The notes under the pieces were generated by a model. That model had not been told where the DNA came from. It did no database searches and was given only the letters and a program-made list of their open reading frames with translations. This document shows, one piece after another, positions 1 to 5,113 of a stretch of 5,343 nucleotides of DNA; within the stretch, counting starts at the first letter, position 1, and each line of letters begins with the position of its first letter. Made by a program: the position numbers and the translations under genes. Origin of the DNA: an uncultured Emergencia sp. (GTDB lineage: Bacteria > Bacillota > Clostridia > Peptostreptococcales > Anaerovoracaceae); NCBI GenBank assembly GCA_902476665.1, contig CABSEO010000174.1:1-5343 (forward strand). The letters run 5' to 3'.

Positions 1-181
1 TGACGGTATTATCGGTGCGGGCCCAATGTTCAGTGGGCTTTTAGTCAGTGCAGGAATGGGACTTCTGGTATTATTTAAAGAAAACCGCCACGTTCATGAA
101 AACTTTATTATTGCAGCACTGCTTTATACTGTCAGTGTGATATGGGGTGTTGTCATTGAACTTCTTGGCATCACTTTTTAA
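1..181 (+). CDS. C-terminal end of a putative 10TM heavy-metal (arsenic/manganese) efflux protein, partial
   Basis: This is the last 59 codons of a membrane protein whose start lies outside the window. The reading frame begins at base 2 and ends with TAA at 179-181. Two hydrophobic helices are visible: a glycine-rich one beginning DGIIGAGPMFSGLLVSAGMG and a final one ending WGVVIELLGITF. A short polar loop (KENRHVHEN) separates them. The pattern resembles the C-terminus of the family annotated as putative 10TM heavy-metal exporter (ArsP_2 type) or putative manganese transporter. Such proteins sit in the cytoplasmic membrane and are thought to export metal or metalloid ions. The substrate is not proven and cannot be read from this fragment. 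The Fur-family regulator starts only 29 bases downstream, which supports a metal-related role and a shared transcript. The family call rests on remembered motif similarity, so another polytopic transporter remains possible. Confidence 0.65.
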   Translation, partial: DGIIGAGPMFSGLLVSAGMGLLVLFKENRHVHENFIIAALLYTVSVIWGVVIELLGITF

Positions 182-210
182 AAGTAATCAAAAAGTTTTA
201 GGAGCAGATT

Positions 211-621
211 ATGACGAAAAAGGAATACCATACAGGCAGCAGAGCAAAAATTAAAGAATACCTGTTGTCTGCCGCTGATCGAAGTGTCAGCGCGGGAGAC
301 ATCAGCAAGTACATGGAGAACGCCGGCTGTCCGGTCAGTATTACTACTATATACCGATATCTTGATAAACTGGAGCAGGACGGTAACCTTGTAAAATATG
401 CGCCGGATGAGAAAGGAACGGCCACTTATCAGTATGTGGAGAGAAATCATAAATGTGATGAACACCTTCATCTTAAATGTACCGGGTGCGGAACTGTAGA
501 ACATCTGGACTGTCATTTTATGGATAAGATATCAGAGCATATTGCTTCTGAACATGGTTTTCTGCTGCAGTGCCGAGGCTCAGTTCTTTACGGTTTATGC
601 AGAAAATGCAGGAAACTGTGA
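211..621 (+). CDS. Fur-family metal-responsive transcriptional regulator
   Basis: This 136-residue protein has the normal length of a Fur-superfamily repressor, a dimeric cytoplasmic DNA-binding protein that senses metal or peroxide. Residues 10-65 form the winged helix, with the recognition-helix region SITTIYRYLDKLEQDGNL at 43-60. The dimerisation/metal domain begins with the HLHLKCTGCG signature at 85-94. Cys90/Cys93 and Cys130/Cys133 make the two CxxC pairs of the structural zinc site. His80, Asp83, His85 and His87 are likely parts of the regulatory metal site. The start is supported by AGGAG at 200-204, 6 bases before the ATG. It lies 29 bases after the exporter gene, so it is probably co-transcribed and controls that metal system. 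Fur, Zur, PerR and Mur subtypes cannot be separated from sequence alone; the linkage favours a dedicated exporter regulator. Confidence 0.93.
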   Translation: MTKKEYHTGSRAKIKEYLLSAADRSVSAGDISKYMENAGCPVSITTIYRYLDKLEQDGNLVKYAPDEKGTATYQYVERNHKCDEHLHLKCTGCGTVEHLDCHFMDKISEHIASEHGFLLQCRGSVLYGLCRKCRKL

Positions 622-699
622 AAATAGAACTAAAGTTTAATTGCCTGATACTGATGTTTGTGCTAAGATTTCTTCAACAGAAAGGTGGGATTACAAATC

Positions 700-777
700 A
701 TGGACGACTATCACAGTCATCTAATTACAGATTTACAAAATTGCAAAAGTTCTCCATGTAGTGTTATGTATATGTAA
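700..777 (+). CDS. Possible small Cys-containing peptide (25 aa), end of the Fur operon
   Basis: A 25-codon ORF (ATG at 700-702, TAA at 775-777) follows the Fur gene by 78 bases. It has a purine-rich ribosome-binding candidate, AAAGGTGG at 681-688, 11 bases before the ATG. The peptide starts MDDYHSHLITDL, has two cysteines in the context NCKSSPCS, and ends MYM. It has no membrane segment or signal peptide. The stop codon overlaps the first bases of the intrinsic terminator at 776-819. That is the spacing expected for the last real gene of an operon. The His residues and the Cys-x4-Cys spacing would suit metal binding, which fits a metal-efflux operon, but this is inference. I do not recognise a family. 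It may equally be a chance ORF in the 3' untranslated region. Confidence 0.4.
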   Translation: MDDYHSHLITDLQNCKSSPCSVMYM

Positions 778-819
778 AGATATAGTCCGGGCAATTTTTG
801 TCGCGGGCTATATCTTTTT
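776..819 (+). terminator. Intrinsic terminator of the exporter-Fur operon
   Basis: AAAGATATAG (776-785) pairs perfectly with CTATATCTTT (808-817). The stem continues inward through T786-G807 (wobble), C787-G806, C788-G805 and G789-C804. T815-T819 supplies a U-tract. It separates the Fur operon from the CNNM/CBS gene at 864. A TTG at 798 that could extend the next gene upstream lies inside this hairpin. Confidence 0.85.
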
Positions 820-863
820 GTAATTTTGCAGATACTATTCTACATTGTTTGGAGGAAGAAAAA

Positions 864-1886
864 ATGACTGGACCGATTATTTTACAAATTGTACTGATCT
901 TTTTAAACGCAACATTTGCCAGTGCGGAAATTGCCGTGATTTCCATGAATGAAACCAGGCTGCGTCATCTGGCTGAAGAAGGTGATAAGAGAGCAAGAAG
1001 GCTTGCTGCATTGACGCAGCAGCCTGCAAGGTTTCTTGCAACCATCCAGGTTGCAATTACACTGGCGGGTTTACTGGGAAGTGCTTTTGCAGCCGAGAGC
1101 TTTGCACAGCCTTTGGTAAAACTGTTGACCGACCTTGGAATCGGCATTTCGGAAAGTGTTTTAAAATCTGTTTCCGTTATTGTGATTACATTGATTTTAG
1201 CCTATTTTAATTTGGTTTTCGGTGAGCTGGTACCCAAGCGTATCGCTATGAAAAAAGCTGACAGTCTTGCACTGGGTATTTCAGGACTGCTGCACGGAGT
1301 TTCTAAAGTGTTCGCACCCCTGGTGTTTTTGCTTACAATATCTACTAACTTTATCTTAAGACTCATTGGCATTAATCCTCATGAGGATGACGACAAGGTC
1401 ACAGAGGAAGAAATTCGTATGCTTCTATCAGAAGGAAAGCAACAGGGAGTCATTGACGAAGATGAAAGTGAAATGCTTCAGAACATCTTTGAATTTGATG
1501 ACAGAACAGCAGAGGAGCTTCTGACCCACAGACTGGATGTTATCTGGCTCAGCAGAGAGGACTCTGTTGAGGAATGGGAACGGATTATTTACGGAACACA
1601 TCACAGTTATTATCCTGTCTGCGGTAAGACTTCAGATCAGGTTCTGGGTGTGCTGAACACAAAAGACTATTTCCGTATGGAAGAGAGAAGTCTGGAGGCT
1701 GTTTTAGAACAGGCGGTAGAAAAACCTTATTTTGTACCGGAAACAGTCAAAGCAAATGTTTTGCTTCGTCAGATGAAACTTTCTGGCACGTATTTTGCTG
1801 TTGTTATTGATGAATATGGAGGTTTGTCAGGGATTATCACTATCCATGATCTGCTGGAAGCACTGGTAGGTGAATTACCGGAATAA
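864..1886 (+). CDS. CNNM/CBS-domain membrane protein (HlyC/CorC family), lacking the C-terminal CorC domain
   Basis: This 340-residue integral membrane protein starts at ATG 864, which has GGAGG at 851-855 with 8-base spacing. An in-frame TTG at 798 is rejected because it lies in the upstream terminator. Residues 1-170 form the CNNM (DUF21) transmembrane domain, with hydrophobic segments near 4-26, 58-78, 100-120 and 136-168. The family signature FGELVPKRIA is at 119-128. An acidic linker (NPHEDDDKVTEEEIRMLLSE, 171-190) leads to a tandem CBS pair, roughly 205-272 and 280-335, including DEYGGLSGIITIHDLLE. The family includes magnesium/cobalt transport proteins and proteins historically named hemolysin C, so a role in divalent-cation transport or homeostasis is likely. 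Typical relatives have about 420-440 residues and an additional CorC_HlyC domain. Here translation ends just after CBS2 and a terminator follows at once. Confidence 0.92.
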   Translation: MTGPIILQIVLIFLNATFASAEIAVISMNETRLRHLAEEGDKRARRLAALTQQPARFLATIQVAITLAGLLGSAFAAESFAQPLVKLLTDLGIGISESVLKSVSVIVITLILAYFNLVFGELVPKRIAMKKADSLALGISGLLHGVSKVFAPLVFLLTISTNFILRLIGINPHEDDDKVTEEEIRMLLSEGKQQGVIDEDESEMLQNIFEFDDRTAEELLTHRLDVIWLSREDSVEEWERIIYGTHHSYYPVCGKTSDQVLGVLNTKDYFRMEERSLEAVLEQAVEKPYFVPETVKANVLLRQMKLSGTYFAVVIDEYGGLSGIITIHDLLEALVGELPE

Positions 1887-1892
1887 GATGGA

Positions 1893-1936
1893 AAGGGCTG
1901 CGGGCTACTGAATTTTTCAGAGTCCGCAGCCCTTTT
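1893..1936 (+). terminator. Strong intrinsic terminator shared by converging genes
   Basis: AAGGGCTGCGGGCT (1893-1906) pairs with AGTCCGCAGCCCTT (1921-1934) over 14 base pairs, with one G-T wobble at 1904-1923. After a bulged A1907, CTGAA (1908-1912) pairs with TTCAG (1916-1920), leaving a three-base loop. TTTT at 1933-1936 serves the + strand. Its position six bases past the CNNM/CBS stop and 14 bases beyond the stop of the minus-strand HTH gene suggests it insulates both. Its minus-strand U-tract is only three bases, so termination in that direction may be weaker. Confidence 0.93.
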
Positions 1937-1950
1937 AGATAATGCGCGAT

Positions 1951-2343
1951 TTACAGGGCATGACCCAAGCTTGGAATGGCGCCGCTTTCTTCCTCGTGAA
2001 TCAGTGCTCTTGCTTTTGTCAAAAGTTGTTTGCGGCTGTCATCAGACAGATGATAAAAAGCATCTAAAAGCTGCGAAAGCTGTTTTTTACACTGATCAGA
2101 AAACACCACATCATTGATAACCTTTTTTGCATCTATCTGCAGAATCGTATCAACGCTTACATTATAAAAATCCGAGAGGGCCAGCAGCGTATCTGCTGTA
2201 GGAATCTTTCTTCCCAGCTCAAACTGTGCGTAAGTAGATCGTGAAAGGTGAACGATTTTCGCGATATCGTCCTGCGTATAGCCAAATACATGTCTTAGGT
2301 ATTTGATGTTGTCTGCGACTTGTTGTTGGGTTTCCAAGTTCAT
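1951..2343 (-). CDS. XRE-family helix-turn-helix transcriptional regulator
   Basis: This 130-residue protein carries an N-terminal Cro/C1-type HTH (about residues 12-68). The scanning helix is TQDDIAKIVHLS (23-34) and the recognition helix SRSTYAQFELG (34-44). The conserved continuation GRKIPTADTLLALSDFYNVS ends with VDTILQ at about residue 69. The remaining 60 residues are helical and charged (SQLLDAFYHLSDDSRKQLLT) and could dimerise; no metal or ligand domain is visible. The start ATG at 2343-2341 has AAGGAGG on the minus strand (2360-2354), 10 bases upstream. It is divergent from the NifU-like/GGGtGRT operon, with an AT-rich intergenic region between, so control of itself and possibly of that operon is a reasonable inference. 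No clear -35/-10 pair was found for this gene. Confidence 0.92.
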   Translation of the reverse strand: MNLETQQQVADNIKYLRHVFGYTQDDIAKIVHLSRSTYAQFELGRKIPTADTLLALSDFYNVSVDTILQIDAKKVINDVVFSDQCKKQLSQLLDAFYHLSDDSRKQLLTKARALIHEEESGAIPSLGHAL

Positions 2344-2593
2344 TTTTTTGTATCCTCCTTGCGTATATAATGAAAGCTGTTCTGTCAGGTGCTACAGGCA
2401 GTAGTCCTCCCTGAAAATAGTGAAAACATCAAAAAAAGACTTTCTTTTTATAATAGATGCATCTTCTACTGTATTAGAGCGTAAAAAATGTAAAAAAGTT
2501 TCACTTTTTCAAAATTTTTTTTATTTTATTGTTTTATTTTCTGAATAATCTGTTTGAGGAAACTGTGGATATATGACAGACAGTTAAAACCAG
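2344..2593. other. AT-rich divergent intergenic region with palindromes
   Basis: This stretch between the XRE gene and the promoter of the NifU-like operon contains no convincing gene. It holds a 10-base perfect palindrome AGATGCATCT (2455-2464) and an inverted repeat AAAAAG/CTTTTT (2493-2498 and 2504-2509) around TTTCA. A very AT-rich tract spans roughly 2481-2545. A TATAAT at 2449-2454 on the + strand lacks a recognisable -35. The palindromes are candidate operators for the divergent XRE protein, and the A/T tracts may bend the DNA. No sigma-A promoter for the minus-strand gene could be assigned. Confidence 0.5.
2561..2585. promoter_or_regulatory. Candidate operator: AACTGT-N13-ACAGTT inverted repeat
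   Basis: AACTGT (2561-2566) is mirrored by ACAGTT (2580-2585). A further CCAGTT copy (2590-2595) overlaps the -35 box at 2594-2599. Regularly placed half-sites directly upstream of a strong promoter are typical of regulator binding sites. The regulator is unknown; the divergent XRE protein is the nearest candidate. Short inverted repeats can arise by chance in AT-rich DNA. Confidence 0.3.
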
Positions 2594-2622
2594 TTGAATA
2601 AATAACCTCGCAATGTTATACT
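2594..2622 (+). promoter_or_regulatory. Extended -10 sigma-A promoter of the NifU-like/GGGtGRT operon
   Basis: The -35 box is TTGAAT (2594-2599). The -10 box is TATACT (2617-2622), one mismatch from consensus, with a spacer of 17 bases. TG at 2614-2615 gives an extended -10. Transcription would begin near 2629, leaving a leader of about 40 bases. The leader carries only a weak ACCC/GGGT hairpin (2632-2644). Confidence 0.8.
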
Positions 2623-2668
2623 GATGATAGTACCCGCAGAGGGTTACGATACTGAACGGAGGTAGAAC

Positions 2669-3361
2669 ATGATCTATACGAAAGAAGTAGAAAATATGTG
2701 TATCGTTGGACGAGATGCAAACCATGGCCCGTCACCGATTCCTGAAGAGGGGAAATGGGTGCAGGCAAAAGAGGTTTCTGACATCTCAGGCTTGACCCAC
2801 GGTGTCGGCTGGTGTGCGCCACAGCAGGGCGCATGTAAACTGACTCTCAACGTAAAGGACGGTGTGATTCAGGAAGCATTAATTGAGACACTGGGATGTT
2901 CAGGCATGACCCACTCAGCCGCTATGGCGGGTGAAATCCTGGTGGGAAAAACCATTTTAGAAGCGTTGAACACGGACCTTGTCTGTGATGCGATAAATAC
3001 TGCCATGAGAGAACTGTTCCTGCAGATTGTTTACGGCAGAACTCAGTCTGCATTTTCAGAAGGCGGGCTTGCTGTTGGTGCGGGGCTTGAAGATTTGGGA
3101 AAAGGTACCAGAAGCCAGGTTGGAACCATTTATTCCACAGCGGCAAGAGGGCCGAGATATCTGGAACTGGCAGAAGGCTATATTCTGGAGCAGGGACTGG
3201 ATGAAAATGACAATATTATCGGTTATAAGTATGTAAACATCGGCAAGATGATGGACTTCATCAAAGGCGGTACAGAACCGATGGAAGCTATTGAAAAAGC
3301 CAGCGGTATCTATGGCAGGTTTAACGAAGCGGTCAAAAAAATTGATCCGCGCAAGGAATAG
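2669..3361 (+). CDS. NifU/IscU-like iron-sulfur cluster assembly scaffold family protein
   Basis: This 230-residue cytoplasmic protein has GGAGG at 2658-2662, six bases before the ATG. Residues about 43-127 resemble the IscU/NifU N-terminal fold. The run GACKLTLNVKDGVIQEALIE (54-73) matches the IscU beta-strand region. ETLGCSGMTHSAAMAGEILV (73-92) matches the IscU GCGSA segment, with Cys77 at the conserved cluster-ligand position. Cys49, Cys56 and Cys106 are further possible ligands, but their spacing does not overlay neatly on the IscU cysteines. About 100 residues beyond the fold (130-230) form a specific C-terminal region (QVGTIYSTAARGPRYLELAE and onward). NifU-family scaffolds assemble and hand over Fe-S clusters; whether this subfamily does so is inferred. 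No IscS-type desulfurase is adjacent. It is 11 bases from the GGGtGRT gene and clearly shares its operon. Confidence 0.85.
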   Translation: MIYTKEVENMCIVGRDANHGPSPIPEEGKWVQAKEVSDISGLTHGVGWCAPQQGACKLTLNVKDGVIQEALIETLGCSGMTHSAAMAGEILVGKTILEALNTDLVCDAINTAMRELFLQIVYGRTQSAFSEGGLAVGAGLEDLGKGTRSQVGTIYSTAARGPRYLELAEGYILEQGLDENDNIIGYKYVNIGKMMDFIKGGTEPMEAIEKASGIYGRFNEAVKKIDPRKE

Positions 3362-3372
3362 GGGGTGCCGAT

Positions 3373-4371
3373 ATGGAACTGTTTGAAAACTACGATAGAA
3401 GAATCGCCGGTATTGAAGCGGTTATGAAAGAATATGGAATTGAAAGTCTTGAAGCGGCACGGAAAATGTGTGTAGATAAAGGTTTTGATCCTTATGAAAT
3501 CGTTAAGGGGATTCAGCCAATCTGTTTTGAAGATGCATGCTGGGCTTATGTTCTGGGGGCTGCCATTGCCATGAAAAAGGGCATGGTTACAGCGGCAGAA
3601 GCAGCAAAGGCCATCGGTGAAGGTCTGCAGGCTTTCTGCATCCCGGGTTCCGTTGCAGATGACAGAAAGGTAGGCATTGGTCATGGAAATCTGGCTTCCA
3701 TGCTGCTTTCTGAGGATACAGAATGCTTTGCTTTTCTTGCTGGACACGAATCTTTCGCGGCAGCAGAAGGCGCCATCGGTATTGCCAATTCTGCCAACAA
3801 GGTGAGAACTAAACCGCTGAGAGTCATCCTGAACGGCCTTGGCAAGGATGCTGCTCTCATTATTTCCAGAATCAACGGCTTTACCTATGTACAGACAGAC
3901 TTTGATTTTTATACAGGAGAGTTGAAAATTGTCAGAGAAACTCCTTATTCTGACGGAGACAGAGCAAAGGTTAAGTGCTATGGAGCCTTTGATGTCAGAG
4001 AAGGTGTGGCAATTATGCATCATGAGAACGTAGATGTTTCTATTACGGGGAACTCTACCAATCCGACCAGATTCCAGCATCCGGTAGCAGGCACCTACAA
4101 GAAAGAACGGATTCTTGAGGGAAAGAAATACTTCTCTGTCGCATCCGGCGGAGGTACAGGAAGAACGCTGCATCCCGACAATATGGCGGCAGGTCCTTCT
4201 TCTTACGGCATGACAGATACCATGGGGAGAATGCATTCTGACGCACAGTTTGCAGGCTCATCCTCAGTTCCTGCTCACGTTGAGATGATGGGATTCCTAG
4301 GTATGGGCAACAATCCGATGGTTGGCGCCTCTGTAGCCGTTGCGGTGGCGGTGCAGGAAGCCTATAAATAA
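3373..4371 (+). CDS. GGGtGRT protein (conserved, function unknown)
   Basis: This 332-residue cytoplasmic protein carries the motif that names the family, GGGTGRT at residues 259-265, inside ASGGGTGRTLHPDNMAAGPS. Other notable segments are GIGHGNLASMLLSEDTECFA (101-120), an IANSANKVRTKPLRVILNGLGKDA stretch near 137-160, and the end GFLGMGNNPMVGASVAVAVA (307-326). Cysteines lie at 33, 51, 56, 89, 118 and 202. Many conserved-looking histidines (104, 125, 216, 217, 236, 267, 288, 302) could bind metal or act in catalysis. The glycine-rich motif could hold a phosphate or nucleotide, but no known Walker or Rossmann pattern fits. GGGGGTG (3361-3366) overlaps the upstream stop and serves as ribosome site, so translation is probably coupled to the NifU-like gene. 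The pairing suggests an Fe-S or sulfur-related partner role; no biochemical function is established to my knowledge. Confidence 0.92.
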   Translation: MELFENYDRRIAGIEAVMKEYGIESLEAARKMCVDKGFDPYEIVKGIQPICFEDACWAYVLGAAIAMKKGMVTAAEAAKAIGEGLQAFCIPGSVADDRKVGIGHGNLASMLLSEDTECFAFLAGHESFAAAEGAIGIANSANKVRTKPLRVILNGLGKDAALIISRINGFTYVQTDFDFYTGELKIVRETPYSDGDRAKVKCYGAFDVREGVAIMHHENVDVSITGNSTNPTRFQHPVAGTYKKERILEGKKYFSVASGGGTGRTLHPDNMAAGPSSYGMTDTMGRMHSDAQFAGSSSVPAHVEMMGFLGMGNNPMVGASVAVAVAVQEAYK

Positions 4372-4379
4372 TTAAGAAA

Positions 4380-4414
4380 AAGAGAGGGACTCAGATGTCT
4401 CTCTCTTGCTTTTT
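4380..4414 (+). terminator. Intrinsic terminator of the NifU-like/GGGtGRT operon
   Basis: AAGAGAGGGAC (4380-4390) pairs with GTCTCTCTCTT (4397-4407) across a six-base loop, with one G-T wobble. TTTTT follows at 4410-4414 after a GC. It starts 9 bases after the stop of the GGGtGRT gene, so the operon contains only two genes. Confidence 0.9.
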
Positions 4415-4480
4415 CACAAGTAAACTCTATTTTACTAATAAAACAGTATTTGAATATTCTTGATTCTGCGTTTCAGGAAA

Positions 4481-4506
4481 CTGCCCCATCTGTTTCAAAA
4501 TGGCAG
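4481..4506 (-). terminator. Weak terminator candidate for the lipoprotein gene
   Basis: On the minus strand CTGCC (4506-4502) pairs with GGCAG (4485-4481), and AT/AT pairs continue past a two-base bulge. Only TTT follows. It lies 9 bases downstream of the lipoprotein stop. The short stem and short U-tract make this uncertain. Confidence 0.3.
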
Positions 4507-4515
4507 GCACAGTAT

Positions 4516-4902
4516 TTAATTGAAATTGAGTGAATCAAATTTTGTTATGGTGTTCTGATCTGGTTCATCCTCTCCGGAATAAACCACAATTTCCCCACCA
4601 TTTGAGGCATCAGCTTTTACGACTGTAATACCGAGATCAATGCCGTCGCCGGTGATTTTCTGATAGCTTTCAGAACCGGTATTTTCGTAAATGTAAATTT
4701 GGATATTACCGTCATAAGCGCCAATGAGTTCCGGGATTTTTTCCTGTTTGTTCTCAAGACCCAGCTCTGCGGCAATAGAATCAACAGTTTTGTCAATTTT
4801 CACTGTGTCTGCTTCTTGCGTATTGCTGCTTTGGCTTCCACAGCCCGTAATGCTGAAAGCAAAAACGCCAATCAGCATTAGAATGAATAATCTTCTTTTC
4901 AT
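4516..4902 (-). CDS. Small lipoprotein of unknown function
   Basis: This 128-residue protein begins with a lipoprotein signal peptide: basic MKRR, a hydrophobic core LFILMLIGVFAFS, and a lipobox ITGC with Cys21 as the lipidated residue after cleavage by signal peptidase II. The mature 108 residues would be anchored to the outer face of the membrane. After a Ser/Thr/Gln-rich linker there is a compact acidic domain. It contains DSIAAELGL (41-49), an aromatic strand GNIQIYIYE and a strand GGEIVVYSGE, ending FDSLNFN. I do not recognise a family. The start has only a short ribosome site, AGG at minus-strand 4910-4908. The gene stands alone between the GGGtGRT terminator and the MATE leader, with its own candidate promoter. 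Confidence 0.85.
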   Translation of the reverse strand: MKRRLFILMLIGVFAFSITGCGSQSSNTQEADTVKIDKTVDSIAAELGLENKQEKIPELIGAYDGNIQIYIYENTGSESYQKITGDGIDLGITVVKADASNGGEIVVYSGEDEPDQNTITKFDSLNFN

Positions 4903-4937
4903 GTTGACCTATTTTTTAGAATATTTTGTTTGTTGTT

Positions 4938-4943
4938 ATTATA
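4938..4943 (-). promoter_or_regulatory. Extended -10 promoter candidate of the lipoprotein gene
   Basis: On the minus strand TGCTATAAT gives a perfect -10 box (4943-4938) preceded by the TGn extension. No good -35 is seen at the expected position (ATAATC at 4966-4961), which extended -10 promoters can tolerate. Transcription would start about 30 bases before the lipoprotein ATG. Confidence 0.55.
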
Positions 4944-5010
4944 GCATTATTTGGGAGAAGGATTATGAAGAGTTGAGGAAAAACGGACTTTTGAACCGCA
5001 ATAAAATGTG

Positions 5011-5039
5011 TTGATTCTACAGTGGATATAGGGTATAAT
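5011..5039 (+). promoter_or_regulatory. Sigma-A promoter of the MATE transporter leader
   Basis: TTGATT (-35, 5011-5016) and a consensus TATAAT (-10, 5034-5039) are separated by exactly 17 bases. The predicted start near 5046 lies about 127 bases before the MATE ATG. The promoter therefore drives a long structured leader that contains a terminator. Confidence 0.85.
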
Positions 5040-5086
5040 AATAACAATTGAATAAAAAAACTTCTCACCTGCCACCGGGTAGGTGA

Positions 5087-5113
5087 ATGAAAGTGCCTTG
5101 CGGGTTTCGGTAG
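5087..5113 (+). CDS. Possible 8-residue leader peptide MKVPCGFR
   Basis: ATG at 5087 opens eight codons (M K V P C G F R) that end with TAG at 5111-5113. AGGTGA (5081-5086) matches the 3' half of the consensus ribosome site but sits closer than usual to the ATG. It is the 3' arm of hairpin 1, so initiation could be gated by that hairpin. Codons 2-8 coincide with the 5' arm of the terminator, so a ribosome on this ORF would stop the terminator from folding. Leader peptides of this kind control several antibiotic-resistance and efflux genes in Firmicutes. Proof of translation is lacking and such a short ORF can occur by chance. Confidence 0.4.
   Translation: MKVPCGFR

Noticed and set aside
178..516. 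Minus-strand ORFs opposite the Fur gene
   Set aside because: They are antisense frames of a clear Fur-family gene and lack a ribosome site.
570..761. Plus-strand ORF overlapping the end of the Fur gene
   Set aside because: It starts inside the Fur coding region in another frame with no ribosome site; the 25-codon ORF at 700 is the better candidate here.
798..863. Upstream TTG start extending the CNNM/CBS protein by 22 residues
   Set aside because: The TTG lies in the loop of the upstream terminator and has no ribosome site, while ATG 864 has GGAGG at good spacing.
2449..2454. TATAAT on the plus strand in the divergent region
   Set aside because: No -35 box lies 16-18 bases upstream and a much better promoter exists at 2594-2622.
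2573..2587. Four-codon ORF ATG ACA GAC AGT TAA upstream of the NifU-like operon
   Set aside because: It lies upstream of the predicted transcription start, so it would not be transcribed from the main promoter.
3310..4236. Long minus-strand ORF of 308 codons opposite the GGGtGRT gene
   Set aside because: Its translation is rich in Cys, Arg and Ser with no domain pattern, whereas the plus strand encodes the recognised family.
4699..5014. Overlapping plus-strand ORFs opposite the lipoprotein gene
   Set aside because: They mirror the lipoprotein coding strand, have no ribosome site and no family resemblance; the minus frame has a clear signal peptide and lipobox.
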